A stretch of DNA of 64,000 nt from Rubritalea marina DSM 17716 (GCF_000378105.1 NZ_KB899259.1:27365-91364), one strand, 5' to 3'; positions 8,633-18,573 are shown, counted from the first letter of the stretch. Numbers and translations are program-made. The notes: a model not told the origin generated them from the letters alone.

Positions 8633-9229
8633 TCAACGCCCCCAAACCTGGACTTCAGTGAACGCACACCACAGGTCTCTGGCTGGCACCAAATCTGTGA
8701 TATTGATCCACTCTACTTTACGTTTGGAAAATTGTATCTGCTGCCCATCCGCAGTCCGACTCAATGTGTAGGGAATTTCTGTGCCGTCAGAAAACTCGAT
8801 CGTACCAGACTTCCAATAACTATCATGGTTCCCCTTTGTATAAGGTGTGAACTCGGCTCGGACGTAAATCACCACCTTATCGATCTCGACCTCCTTGCCA
8901 AAATCGATTCGGAACCACAAATCAGACCTCTTGTGTGGCCCCCATGAAGGAAAGGCTCCTCCATGGCCTTTTGACTCGAGCTTGCCATTGATGGCGCACA
9001 TCGCAGCAAAAAATGGAAGGCGATTGAATTCGCTGTTAGAGCTTGCACGAGGATAGCGCTGAGTATCAGGGCTAGCATTCAATGCTACATTCCTATCGCC
9101 ATCGCGAGGAGAGGTCACAGCAGTCGCCTTCACCGGAGCTGCAAGATCGGCCGATACAGCCTGACATAGAAAAACGGGCTGAATCAAAATCAAAACACAC
9201 CATACTAACTTACTGCTTCTACTTATCAT
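8633..9229 (-). CDS. Secreted protein resembling a galactose-binding/F5-8C-type carbohydrate-binding domain
   Basis: 198 aa. Residues 1-28 form a signal peptide ending AVSADLAA. The rest resembles a discoidin-like jelly-roll: NVALNASPD with SSNSEFNRLPFFAAMCAING (an 'A-x-ING' element), the GHGGAFPSWGPHKRSDLWFRID strand region, KVVIYVRAEF, WKSGTIEFSDG and a final strand FTEVQVWGR. Such modules bind sugars or protein surfaces and are common as stand-alone or appended domains in verrucomicrobial and planctomycete secretomes. No catalytic motif is visible. It stands alone, just downstream of the exosortase operon on the same strand, with 82 bases separating it from the sugar transferase stop. Confidence 0.5.
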   Translation of the reverse strand: MISRSSKLVWCVLILIQPVFLCQAVSADLAAPVKATAVTSPRDGDRNVALNASPDTQRYPRASSNSEFNRLPFFAAMCAINGKLESKGHGGAFPSWGPHKRSDLWFRIDFGKEVEIDKVVIYVRAEFTPYTKGNHDSYWKSGTIEFSDGTEIPYTLSRTADGQQIQFSKRKVEWINITDLVPARDLWCAFTEVQVWGR

Positions 9230-9311
9230 AGTGCATAGATGCTAGATTCTCTCTGAGTGGGATGGCAAGGGCTGCAACATCCTCATTATTGAGTAGAATC
9301 GATTGTCTTGG

Positions 9312-10808
9312 CTACATTCCCTTGCCAAAGACCATCATGTAAATGGTCTTTACGACGATAGTTACATCAAGCGACATCGAATAATGACGCACGTAGTAAA
9401 GGTCATAGTTCAGCTTTTCCAGAGTATCTTCATCATTGGCGCCGTAGGAATAATTGACCTGTGCCCACCCTGTAATCCCAGGCTTCACGGCATGGCGAAA
9501 ATGATAAAAAGGAAAGCGTTCTTCATAGCCTTGTACTAGGTCCACCCATTCAGCCCTGGGCCCAATGAGGCTGAGGTCACCGATCAACACGTTCCAAAGC
9601 TGAGGCAACTCATCCAATCGAGTCTTCCGAATAAATCCACCAATCGGGGTTAGTCGTGAATCATTCACTTGGGTGTACTTATTACCCTTTTCTGCCCCCA
9701 CATGCATCGAGCGGAACTTGTAGATAGTAAATGGTTCCTCTCTAAAGCCTGTTCTCTGTTGTTTGAATAATATGGGTCCTCTGGAAGTGGCCTTCACAGC
9801 AATCGCTGTGGCAATCAAGAAGGGACTCGCCAATAGAAAACCAAACAATGCAGCGGAAATATCCATCACGCGTTTTGCTCGGTCATAACTCACGCTACGA
9901 TTCAAACGAAAGCCATCGAGCATCGGCCAGTTCAGACTGAGCTGACAAGGCGGCTGAATTTGCATCGAGTTTCTCAGGTAAGATTCATAAGTCTCAATTC
10001 GATGACGATGAAAAAGAGCTGCTACCATCTTGCGGCTGAATTCCTCAGGAAGCTTCTCGGTATCGGTAGCGATCACAAAGCGCTCCACATAACGACCATT
10101 GATGGTCGGTTCAAAATTCACCTGATCAATCGAGACTGTCACAGGCGAATCAGGATCATCCTCAATCAAATGATTCCCGACCCAGTCCGGAACAAAGGTG
10201 GCAGGGATCACTTGATGGGCGCGCCCTCTCCGGGCTAGGCGGGTGTATAAATCTCGCGCGCGCGTCCCGGCTCCAATCACACAAATGACATTGTCTCGCT
10301 CGAAGTATTCTTGGATTCTCCCCAATACATAGCGGTAAGACAATGATGCTACCGGAAAGACAACAAGTGTGAGCCCAACAACCAATCGCGGGGACTTTAA
10401 AGCCACACCATACGAAATGACCGAATAGATCATGCCGAATGATAGAACCGCCATGGCCACAGCAGCAATGATGTGCTCAGCAAAGAATCGAGAACTGTTA
10501 TGGGGAATTGCCGGATTATACCCCCCTACCAGATAAACCCCTAAAAGGCTGGGAAGACCTATGCAAACGAGAACCCTTCTACTCACTGACTCAAAGAATT
10601 CTACTCCAGAATGGAAATACAAGATCACAGCAAAGCTTAGGACGATGATCGCTGCATCAATGAGCAACAAAACAAACGGGTAGGTAGCAGCCATGAATCG
10701 GCGACGAAAATCTGACGTTTTACTAACATCTTCGTCCGTTACCGCAAAAATCGAACCACTGAGAGGTTGAGTCTTGATTGGGGATTTCATGTCAGGGATG
10801 CTTCGCAT
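9312..10808 (-). CDS. Polyprenyl-phosphate glycosyl-1-phosphate transferase (exopolysaccharide initiation)
   Basis: 498 aa. Hydrophobic segments in residues about 40-170 form the membrane anchor, followed by a nucleotide-binding-like cytosolic domain (VICVIGAGTRARDLYTRLA). The C-terminal third is the bacterial sugar transferase domain: YDRAKRVMDISAALFGF, GPILFKQQRTG, FTIYKFRSM, RLDELPQLWNVL and LSLIGPRAEW are its hallmark blocks. The family transfers a sugar-1-phosphate from a nucleotide sugar to undecaprenyl phosphate. It is the last gene of the operon with the exosortase-EpsI fusion and the TPR proteins. An alternative ATG lies at 10790; neither start has a good ribosome-binding site. Confidence 0.88.
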   Translation of the reverse strand: MRSIPDMKSPIKTQPLSGSIFAVTDEDVSKTSDFRRRFMAATYPFVLLLIDAAIIVLSFAVILYFHSGVEFFESVSRRVLVCIGLPSLLGVYLVGGYNPAIPHNSSRFFAEHIIAAVAMAVLSFGMIYSVISYGVALKSPRLVVGLTLVVFPVASLSYRYVLGRIQEYFERDNVICVIGAGTRARDLYTRLARRGRAHQVIPATFVPDWVGNHLIEDDPDSPVTVSIDQVNFEPTINGRYVERFVIATDTEKLPEEFSRKMVAALFHRHRIETYESYLRNSMQIQPPCQLSLNWPMLDGFRLNRSVSYDRAKRVMDISAALFGFLLASPFLIATAIAVKATSRGPILFKQQRTGFREEPFTIYKFRSMHVGAEKGNKYTQVNDSRLTPIGGFIRKTRLDELPQLWNVLIGDLSLIGPRAEWVDLVQGYEERFPFYHFRHAVKPGITGWAQVNYSYGANDEDTLEKLNYDLYYVRHYSMSLDVTIVVKTIYMMVFGKGM

Positions 10809-10836
10809 TGGCTGGGGGCTAGGTACTAGAAAAGCA

Positions 10837-12549
10837 TTATGCAGCAGGCTTCTTCATCGCATCAATATATAGTTGTTGATAATGAACTGATCTTTTGCGA
10901 TCGCCTAGCTCAGCATACGACGTAATCAACCATTGTAAACATTTCAAGTACTCATTTTTATTCAAGGTAGTGGGGTCTTGAGTGGATACAACTGTTTCAA
11001 GTAAGTTAACTACTTCGCTCCATTGCTGCCTTTTGCTGTGTATCTCACAACGCACCAAGATGTATTTGAGATCGTGATCTGGATCCACCGACTCCAAGAC
11101 ATCAACCATTCTGAATGACCGCTTGAAGTATGTTGCACTGTTATTAAATAATGAAAAGTCGAGGTCTCCCTTTGCATACTTTCGGGCGACCACAACCGCA
11201 GCCTCTCCCATAATATCAAATGCCTTAGGCTCTAGGGAACGTGCGACCAATAGGTGTACTTTCATCGCGTCATAATCACCCTGATACCATCGATCAATCG
11301 CCATGGCGAGGTGGCAGCCGGCACCACCATGACGACCTAATGCCTCCACAATTTGCCCCGTAAGAACAGAAAACTTGGAATCACTGTCCAACAAGCCAAA
11401 GAGCAGGGTGGCTGCCTCACTAGTTGAAACACCGGTATCAATGGCCGCATTGAGATGTATGAAACCGAGTTCACGCTGAAGCGTACCGTGCGTTTCAAAC
11501 AACACACGCGCAATTTTAACGTGAGCCGATGACTTCAATCGGTCAATGTACTCCGTATTCCGTGCGAAGAGCTGTTGTTTCTCTAACTCTCCAATCGCTT
11601 TATTGTAAAGCTCCTGTTGCTCATCCACATCCTTAGATGATTGGGCAAGAATCGTAAGAGCGTTCATATACACTCCCAAGTATACCTCTAAATCTGGGTC
11701 TTCAAATTCAATGTATTTAACCAGCTTTTTCAGCTCCTGACGCGCATTCTTGACCTCATTCAGCATGATCAATGATCGGACCTGCAACAAATGCGCCTCA
11801 GGGTCTAATTCATCTCGAAGCTCCAGCACTTCTAACACCACCTGAAAATGCTTTTGCTCATAGAGCAATCGAGCGAGAGCAAAATTCCAATAATCGTAGT
11901 AACTGGCATCTTCGGCCTCCCCCAACATTTCGCGAGCGATCTCAACAAGTTCATCTAGATTGGCAGTGCCCGATTTACCAGACAAAGCACGCTCAACGAC
12001 CCATCGTTTGGCAGGTTCGTACTCTCGTTCATAAAACAATTTTTGCTTCAATGCCTGTTCACGAGGTAGGTTTCTATTCGACGCAGCCGCAATCATGGCA
12101 CGAAACAGAACCGAATCTGAGTCTTTGTACGAAGGGTGGTGGATCAGTTTCGCAAACAAGAAGTCTGCTTTTTTAAAATCTCTCTGGCTGAGAGCTTTCA
12201 ATGCGCCTTGGTAATAGCCAGAATACGCCTTACCCCTACTGCGGTTCATCTGAATAAAGACCACTGAAAACAACACGAGTGCCCCTATCAATACCGGGGC
12301 AGCCCACACTAACTTACCCCATGGACGTGAGCTAAACCAACTCAGCGCAAAACCTTTAACCGCCAACCAAGGCTTCGCAAAGGCATATGAAATATCATCA
12401 ATGAGCCCTTGCCCTCCGATTCTCTCAAGTCCACGACTCATCAACCAAATGAACCACTTCGGAATCAGTATGATCGCCACAGGGATCGCGAGCAACATGG
12501 AGCGCTTCCAAACCCGCTTGAAAGACGATTGCTTATAGGGATTGAGCAT
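10837..12549 (-). CDS. Membrane-anchored TPR protein of the exosortase operon
   Basis: 570 aa. Two N-terminal hydrophobic segments (about 17-37 and 80-101) precede a long helical region with repeated TPR-like helices, for example ALKALSQRDFKKADFLFAKLIHH and FALARLLYEQKHFQVVLEVLELRDEL. TPR proteins of exopolysaccharide/exosortase loci are thought to scaffold assembly or export; the precise role is unknown. The start ATG (12547-12549) lies inside the 3' end of the upstream exosortase gene, overlapping by 17 bases, which suggests translational coupling. Confidence 0.7.
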   Translation of the reverse strand: MLNPYKQSSFKRVWKRSMLLAIPVAIILIPKWFIWLMSRGLERIGGQGLIDDISYAFAKPWLAVKGFALSWFSSRPWGKLVWAAPVLIGALVLFSVVFIQMNRSRGKAYSGYYQGALKALSQRDFKKADFLFAKLIHHPSYKDSDSVLFRAMIAAASNRNLPREQALKQKLFYEREYEPAKRWVVERALSGKSGTANLDELVEIAREMLGEAEDASYYDYWNFALARLLYEQKHFQVVLEVLELRDELDPEAHLLQVRSLIMLNEVKNARQELKKLVKYIEFEDPDLEVYLGVYMNALTILAQSSKDVDEQQELYNKAIGELEKQQLFARNTEYIDRLKSSAHVKIARVLFETHGTLQRELGFIHLNAAIDTGVSTSEAATLLFGLLDSDSKFSVLTGQIVEALGRHGGAGCHLAMAIDRWYQGDYDAMKVHLLVARSLEPKAFDIMGEAAVVVARKYAKGDLDFSLFNNSATYFKRSFRMVDVLESVDPDHDLKYILVRCEIHSKRQQWSEVVNLLETVVSTQDPTTLNKNEYLKCLQWLITSYAELGDRKRSVHYQQLYIDAMKKPAA

Positions 12550-14227
12550 CTCTTGTTTCTTGTTGGATTAATAAGCGAGTTTGCTCGCGAAACTCTTCAT
12601 ACATCAAACGAATCTCTTGCTTGGTTGGCTCATCAAGCGCAAAGGGCGTCGTCACCATCGCCTGCGTCTGATAAAAGGTATTCTTGTTTCTGTCCACCGA
12701 CACCCCATAGGGAGCAGCCCATTGCTTTGGATGCAGATAATACATCACCATATCAAAACGGTGGTCAGTCGGTTTAGGCTGAACAACATTCCCCTCATGG
12801 TCACAATGGCTACAAAGAATAAATCCAAAGTCACCCGTCGGCAGGGTCATTTCGGTTTCTGAAGCACCCCAATCAATGTAGCGCTTAAATGGCTCCAGTC
12901 TCTCGCTAGAGGCTTGCCAGCCCAACCTACCATAACACACTTTAACATCATGCCATTTATCAAATGGATAATCCAAGGCCATGATAACCAGAGTATCATG
13001 GTAACGTAATCTCCAGATAAAGGAATACGCGCCCCACAAACTGGCAAAAGGGCGTTCCTCAGTTTCAATACCGATGAGAGTCCAATTATCTCGATCAAAA
13101 CGCACCAACTCTGGTTCAATAATCGCTAATTGGCTCTTATCGTGCATGAAGTAGGTTTGATAATCGCCAAAACCATATTGGTAATACAATACAGGTGCTC
13201 CAAACCCACCAAAGCAAAGTAATGCCACCGATAGTATCGCTATGCTCCATCTTGGTATCCTTCCTCCTTCAGTATCGGTAGACTTCCTGAACACTTGCAT
13301 CAGAGCCATCGGACCGAGCTCTGTGAGCCGATCCCATACTCGAGCCAGAGATTTCCCATATTTATTGGGCTTTTCTTCTCCTACAGGAGTAAACAAAAAC
13401 ACCAACAGCGCATCCATACTAAATAGCAAGATGACGCCCAGGGCATAGGACCCGACCAGTAATACATATTCCCATATATTGGTCATTATATCCACGCCGT
13501 ATGAAGCATAAACCACACCGACAGCCGTAATTCTCAGAATATTCACGAACGCCGCTGCGACGACACCAAAGAGCATCAACAAAATTCCTTGTATCAACGA
13601 GCGCTTCATGACGACAGCCATCACTGCAGCTAACGCCACCATGCCAATAAGAGAAAAGGGTCCGTTACATATACCGGAAATATCAATTTCATAACCATCG
13701 ATCACCAATACCTTACCTTGGAAAACATGATAGTGACCCGCATAGTCAATTGCAGGAGATGCCCCCTTAGATGAAAGCCCTTGAAATAGGGTCAAGAAAC
13801 GGCGTTCCACTTGATGAGGGACTCGAACTAACAGAAATAAAAGACTCCAAATAGCAAAAGCCCTTGGCATCCTCTTTCGGCCGTTTAACTCAGCAAGCAT
13901 CAAGCCAATGACAAAAATACTGGTCACCATTGCGACCCAACCAGTGAAATATAGATAAGCGACTCCAGCCAGAGCGAGGCAAAATGTATACCCCACACAC
14001 AAAGCCCAAGGGCGAGGTCGAAACTGTGCGACTTCTGAATTCTTCCAGCTTTTGTATAGTAGGCCCAGGACGATACAGATTAAAACTGGAAACCATTTGT
14101 AATGTGAACGCGCCCAAAGGTCTGCAAAATGATCTATCAGCACAGGGACTAAACTGATCAACAGCAATGCACATAGGACTTGAAAACCCCAGTTCTTAGC
14201 TTCGGACGTTGAGCTTTGGCTTTCCAT
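12533..14227 (-). CDS. Exosortase fused to an EpsI-like C-terminal domain
   Basis: 564 aa, much longer than single-domain exosortases (about 280-310). Residues 15-280 hold about eight membrane helices and the transpeptidase signature: C187 in ISGICNGP and R232 in NILRI. The usual third residue, a histidine after the arginine, is not seen; the matching region reads DIMTNIWE (N250). Residues about 325-350 are another membrane segment. The soluble tail carries H426-x4-C431-x4-GW (436-437), the same spacing as in the separate EpsI protein encoded at 33910-34668 (H103, C108, GW 113-114). Exosortases cleave PEP-CTERM-type anchors, and EpsI-like domains accompany them. It may belong to the longer exosortase type reported in planctomycetes and verrucomicrobia. 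Confidence 0.8.
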   Translation of the reverse strand: MESQSSTSEAKNWGFQVLCALLLISLVPVLIDHFADLWARSHYKWFPVLICIVLGLLYKSWKNSEVAQFRPRPWALCVGYTFCLALAGVAYLYFTGWVAMVTSIFVIGLMLAELNGRKRMPRAFAIWSLLFLLVRVPHQVERRFLTLFQGLSSKGASPAIDYAGHYHVFQGKVLVIDGYEIDISGICNGPFSLIGMVALAAVMAVVMKRSLIQGILLMLFGVVAAAFVNILRITAVGVVYASYGVDIMTNIWEYVLLVGSYALGVILLFSMDALLVFLFTPVGEEKPNKYGKSLARVWDRLTELGPMALMQVFRKSTDTEGGRIPRWSIAILSVALLCFGGFGAPVLYYQYGFGDYQTYFMHDKSQLAIIEPELVRFDRDNWTLIGIETEERPFASLWGAYSFIWRLRYHDTLVIMALDYPFDKWHDVKVCYGRLGWQASSERLEPFKRYIDWGASETEMTLPTGDFGFILCSHCDHEGNVVQPKPTDHRFDMVMYYLHPKQWAAPYGVSVDRNKNTFYQTQAMVTTPFALDEPTKQEIRLMYEEFREQTRLLIQQETRDAQSL

Positions 14228-15685
14228 TTATTTACGCACCATCAATTTGTGCTGATCTTCCATCAAGTAGTTACCCAACTCCGCATAACAAGCAGACAAG
14301 TAACGATGCAATGATGGTGGAGATGTGACCTGAGAAATTGCCAATGCTTGCTCAAAAGACTCAACAGCATGCTGCCATTGCTTCAACTGCATCTGCAGGC
14401 GGCCGCGAGCAACGAGAACTTGAAACTTCTGCTGGGTGCTGAGTGAACGATCATTCACCAAGTAGTCAGCCCATTGCATCATTTGCGATAAGTTCACAAT
14501 ACGCCCATCTCCGTCGGAGTGCTTCACTAAAGCCACCAACAATTCGGGGGATGCCCCTCCTTGCGCTCGCACATCCATTAATAATTCCACGGCCACATCC
14601 GAAGCAAGTAACTCAGCATAGAAGATATCCATTGAGACGGAATGATTCCTCTTCAATAAGGGAGATATGCCACTTTGAATGTCAGCTTTTAGTTCGGGAT
14701 ATGTTTCATAAAGACGAGAGAGCCCTTCGGCGTAATAAGCACTCTCCGGGTCAAAGGCACAGGCTGCGACTAAAGACTCTAAGGCTTTAACCTCATCAAA
14801 AGTTTCAGCCTTCAACAAATAGACCGCCTTAATATACTCAGCCAATCCTTGCATCCGATCCACGCTGGCATCGAAATCTGAGATGTATTTCTGAGAGGCT
14901 GACTTGGCCAAATTAAACTCACCAAGAACGTTCGCCAAAAAGATGTAACAAAGACGCGATGCCTTATCTCCACGTAGAGGCCCAGTAATCCCTCGACCAA
15001 GAGTAGCAAACTCATGCCAATTCCACTCCTCCAGCTCGAGATCATTGCCTTGATAAACTGTCGCATGGATCATCGGAACTAAAATATCCACCGATGGGGC
15101 ATCGGTGATCCTGACACCCTCGAAGAGTATCTCATATGCTTCATTTCGCTTTCCTGAAAGTAACAACCATTCAGACAAAATTTTCCGAGCCTCATCAAGT
15201 TTGGGATTGAGTATCAAGGCTGACTCAAGGTGCTTGATTCCGCGCTCAACCACTTCAGAACGCATTTCTTCAGAATATCGAGGAGCATAGTTTTTACCAC
15301 CGGTGAGCTCAATTGGATAACGGTTCAGAATCCCCTGCTGCGCATCGCCTAAAAACAACTTAGCCATCCACAAGTGCGCTAAAGGATTCCCTTTCGCAAT
15401 CAAACTTGCATTGGATAATGGAGCGAGGCGTTGCATCACAGCACGCCCACCTTCGAAGTCACCTTCATCCAATAGCGCCTGCCCCTCTTCAAATGTGAGG
15501 TTGGAGATCTTACGAGCAACCTCAGAAGTGATCGAATTTCCAAAGTCCTCCTGGGCTGGAGGTTCATGGGTACTGAGCGCATACCAAACACCACCAGCGA
15601 CTACACCGACAATCAATACGATAATGGCAAGTATACGCCCGTATACTTCACACCACCTTTTAAAACTTCTTAAGCGTCTGGACAT
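14228..15685 (-). CDS. Membrane-anchored TPR protein, first gene of the exosortase operon
   Basis: 485 aa with one N-terminal transmembrane segment (about 17-36, LAIIVLIVGVVAGGVWYAL). The remainder is helical TPR-like repeats, for example TFEEGQALLDEGDFEGGRAV, HLWMAKLFLGDAQQGIL and QWQHAVESFEQALAISQ near the C-terminus. The stop codon at 14228-14230 directly abuts the exosortase start at 14227. It differs in sequence from the second TPR protein at 10837-12549. A scaffold role in polysaccharide assembly or protein sorting is inferred only from context. Confidence 0.7.
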   Translation of the reverse strand: MSRRLRSFKRWCEVYGRILAIIVLIVGVVAGGVWYALSTHEPPAQEDFGNSITSEVARKISNLTFEEGQALLDEGDFEGGRAVMQRLAPLSNASLIAKGNPLAHLWMAKLFLGDAQQGILNRYPIELTGGKNYAPRYSEEMRSEVVERGIKHLESALILNPKLDEARKILSEWLLLSGKRNEAYEILFEGVRITDAPSVDILVPMIHATVYQGNDLELEEWNWHEFATLGRGITGPLRGDKASRLCYIFLANVLGEFNLAKSASQKYISDFDASVDRMQGLAEYIKAVYLLKAETFDEVKALESLVAACAFDPESAYYAEGLSRLYETYPELKADIQSGISPLLKRNHSVSMDIFYAELLASDVAVELLMDVRAQGGASPELLVALVKHSDGDGRIVNLSQMMQWADYLVNDRSLSTQQKFQVLVARGRLQMQLKQWQHAVESFEQALAISQVTSPPSLHRYLSACYAELGNYLMEDQHKLMVRK

Positions 15686-15763
15686 AGATTTTCACGATAG
15701 CATGCACAGCCTACTCCCGCATAGCAAGAGTTAGTAATACACGATTCAGTTCCAATTCAAGCT

Positions 15764-15791
15764 ATTATAAGCCTATTTCTATAGCACTCAA
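15764..15791 (-). promoter_or_regulatory. Sigma70-like promoter of the exosortase operon
   Basis: On the minus strand TTGAGT (15791-15786) and TATAAT (15769-15764) are separated by 16 bases, a near-consensus -35/-10 pair. It lies 79 bases upstream of the first TPR gene and its -35 box overlaps the stop codon of the sprT-like gene. Confidence 0.6.
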
Positions 15792-16333
15792 CCGATCTTA
15801 AATTCCTTCATCACAAAGCGTTGATCAAATCGCCCCCCTGAATGCCTCTTACAACACGAAGCACAAGCAATCTTTCGCTTCACACGCCTTACTCGATCCA
15901 CATCCAGATCACAGTTCGGACAAACGTAACGCCACTTCCGAACTTGTCGCGCACGAGGCAGACTCAGACGATGTGTTGCAGATTCACCGGGAATACCTAG
16001 ATCAGCGCAGGCGGTTCGCCATTCAATCCCGTGCGGCGCAATACGGCGCCCTCCAGCTCGCCAATATGCTAACAAATGTGCTAGCTCGTGTAACAAAGTC
16101 CTACGAACCTCAGTCAAACTTATATCCAGCAAACGCGGATTCAAGTCCACCCGACACTCAGGCCAAAATGCTCGACCTGCGGCTGAGCGCATGCGCGAAT
16201 TCCAGGCCACAGAAACACGCGCAGCCACCTCTCTCCCATGATCGGCGCCATCTAATATTGCTATGCAATCAGCGACTAACTGCTGAAGCCGCACGGCATC
16301 GACCCGTTCAGACAAGGGCTCAACATCATTCAT
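15788..16333 (-). CDS. SprT-like zinc metalloprotease-family protein
   Basis: 181 aa. The zinc-protease motif HELAH is at 82-86, with a further possible ligand H101 in APHGIEW, which matches the SprT/Spartan fold. The C-terminus has a zinc ribbon: CPNC (138-141) and CASCC (157-161). Bacterial SprT proteins are of unclear function; eukaryotic Spartan proteases digest DNA-protein crosslinks. The start overlaps the stop of the upstream protease gene by ATGA, so the two are translationally coupled. Confidence 0.8.
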   Translation of the reverse strand: MNDVEPLSERVDAVRLQQLVADCIAILDGADHGREVAARVSVAWNSRMRSAAGRAFWPECRVDLNPRLLDISLTEVRRTLLHELAHLLAYWRAGGRRIAPHGIEWRTACADLGIPGESATHRLSLPRARQVRKWRYVCPNCDLDVDRVRRVKRKIACASCCKRHSGGRFDQRFVMKEFKIG

Positions 16334-18573
16334 TGTGACGCTTTCACCACCTTGGCTGCTTCAGAAAGTTCGATGAGATCGCCTAAAATAGCAACACCCT
16401 CGCGCTTTACCAGATCCAAGCCTGAAGGCCATTCAGGAGTGATATCCAGCTCCTCAATTTCATCTACAGCCATTTCCATGTAGTCATCTTCATCTGATGA
16501 TGGGTCGAATTTCGGTAAACCGTCTTTTTTAAGATCGTCAAGGTGGGCGCGATAAAATGTCATGCTCTCACGATCCGCTTTCTGCACTTCGGCGAAACGA
16601 ACGAGACGTTCTTTGTTCAGCTCTTTAGTACGTTGCTCTACCTCCTCTAGCTCCAGCTTGCGATTGACTATGTTGAGAGACAGCTCATTTTTGTCGATTC
16701 TTTCCTTTGCACGTCGCACATCCTCTTCGAGATACTTAAAATCGTTAGATTCTGAAACTCGCTTCAAACTACGTCCTTTCAGTTCCGAAACAAACAAGCT
16801 TGCTCGATCAAGAGCATTGTAGCCCTTGGCTTTCTCGATCATATCGTAAGCTAGTGCGTAGTAGAGATACTTCTCCCCCACTTCAACAGCATCCATCATG
16901 TTTGGTAGAACAATATCAGCTTCCACACCTCTATTTTGGGTAGACTTCCCTGAAACGCGGTAGAACTTCTGAATCGTAGGTTTCAAAAAACCGGCGCGAT
17001 CTCGATTGGCAAAGAATGGCATCAGACGAGCAATTTCCATAGGTTGCTGCACTGTACCTTTGCCGAAGGTGGAGCTAGTCCCGACCACCACAGCTCGGTT
17101 GTAATCTTGAAGAGCTCCTGCCAAAATTTCACTCGCTGAGGCACTTGCTTTATCAATCAATACCACCATTGGCTTGGTGAAGAAGGCCTTGTCGTATGAG
17201 CGCTTCACATCCACCCCTCCAAGGTAATCTTTGATCTGCACCACAGGACCACGGCCAGTAAAGAAACCGGTCATACGACGAACTTCTTCAAGTGAACCTC
17301 CGCCATTCCCACGTAGATCCATCACCAGTCCATCTACCTTCTCGTCATTAAAACGGTGAAGAATTTCCTCCACATGCACAGAGCATCGGTTCTCCCCAGT
17401 ATCGAAATTGGCATAAAATGAAGGGAGGGTAAGAATACCAAGCTTGCTGATAGACCCATCCTCCTTTTTCTTTTCAATAATTTCCCCCTGCGCGAACGAC
17501 TCTCCCATTTCTACGGTTCCGCGCTTGATGACAATGAACTTTGGCTGTCCACCGTCAGCTGGCTCCACCTTGAGTCGAACACTCGTGCCCTTTTCGCCAC
17601 GGATTTTATCCACGACTTTATCGAGCTTCATGAACATGATATCGATGACGTCACCAGTATTGTTATGATCCACTCCTACAACGCTATCATTGAGCTTCAA
17701 CTCACCTTGTGATTCAGCTGGTCCGCCTTTCACTATCCCCATGATCTTGGTACTTCCATCATCTTGAGCCTGAAGCATCGCCCCAATACCTACAAATTCA
17801 TTGCTCATCCCCTGCATGAAACGCTCCATCTCACGAGCACTGAAGTAGTCCGTATGTGGCCCATATGACTTTGCCACTGCTGACAAAAAGTAATTCGCCA
17901 CATCCTCATGGTCCGCATCATCCACAGCGTGCTTGACTCGTTCATAGCGTAGCTTGAGCTTTTCACCGATGGGCTTCTCATCCTTCAGTGGGTTCTCTTT
18001 CCCCTGCTCTTCCGCACGCTTCATGATCACTTGGCGCCGTAAAGTCTCCGAGAGCATCGCGTCTTCAATCATCCCACTCCATAGTGTCTCAGCCGCCTTT
18101 TCATCTTCAGGCCAGCCCTCGAGAGTGGGCTTCAGCTGGTCGCGTCGGCTACGCTTGATGACTCGGTCAGAATCGAACGTAAACTCCGCTTCACTGAGAA
18201 TTTGCTGAGCGACTGCGATACGTTGATTCACACGCTCTTTGTAGACTGCATATATTTCCTCAGCAGCGGTCATGCTTCCTTTATTCAACAGTAAGGCAGT
18301 CAGCTGATCGTTGTACTTAAGCGCTAAGCTATCTACATCCTTCTGCGTGAAATACATTTTCCCAGAATCTAGCTCGTTAAGATACATCGCAAACACTCGC
18401 TCACTCAGGGCAGCGTCAAAATCTAAACGATCATAATGTCGGTTACGCAACATGATCGACATTTGCTTGCCAACTTCATTAAAATCAGTACCCGCGCCAT
18501 GCACTGGCAGCACTGAAATCACACTGGCAATTCCAATCATCCACACTCTGGATATCCACTTCAAATTCTTCAT
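16330..18573 (-). CDS. prc: Tail-specific (C-terminal processing) protease, Prc/CtpA family S41
   Basis: 747 aa from ATG 18573, where a signal peptide starts (MKNLKWISRVWMIGIASV, cleaved near VHGA); an upstream in-frame codon at 18690 would put 39 residues before it. Domain order matches E. coli Prc: an N-terminal helical domain, a PDZ domain (about 250-350, EFVGIGAML), then the S41 core with GNGGGSLEE, the serine in ASASASE (S479) and the lysine in FGKGTVQ (K505). The C-terminal domain is charged and helical. Prc degrades periplasmic proteins from the C-terminus and matures penicillin-binding proteins and lipoproteins. The stop overlaps the sprT-like start. Confidence 0.94.
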   Translation of the reverse strand: MKNLKWISRVWMIGIASVISVLPVHGAGTDFNEVGKQMSIMLRNRHYDRLDFDAALSERVFAMYLNELDSGKMYFTQKDVDSLALKYNDQLTALLLNKGSMTAAEEIYAVYKERVNQRIAVAQQILSEAEFTFDSDRVIKRSRRDQLKPTLEGWPEDEKAAETLWSGMIEDAMLSETLRRQVIMKRAEEQGKENPLKDEKPIGEKLKLRYERVKHAVDDADHEDVANYFLSAVAKSYGPHTDYFSAREMERFMQGMSNEFVGIGAMLQAQDDGSTKIMGIVKGGPAESQGELKLNDSVVGVDHNNTGDVIDIMFMKLDKVVDKIRGEKGTSVRLKVEPADGGQPKFIVIKRGTVEMGESFAQGEIIEKKKEDGSISKLGILTLPSFYANFDTGENRCSVHVEEILHRFNDEKVDGLVMDLRGNGGGSLEEVRRMTGFFTGRGPVVQIKDYLGGVDVKRSYDKAFFTKPMVVLIDKASASASEILAGALQDYNRAVVVGTSSTFGKGTVQQPMEIARLMPFFANRDRAGFLKPTIQKFYRVSGKSTQNRGVEADIVLPNMMDAVEVGEKYLYYALAYDMIEKAKGYNALDRASLFVSELKGRSLKRVSESNDFKYLEEDVRRAKERIDKNELSLNIVNRKLELEEVEQRTKELNKERLVRFAEVQKADRESMTFYRAHLDDLKKDGLPKFDPSSDEDDYMEMAVDEIEELDITPEWPSGLDLVKREGVAILGDLIELSEAAKVVKASQ

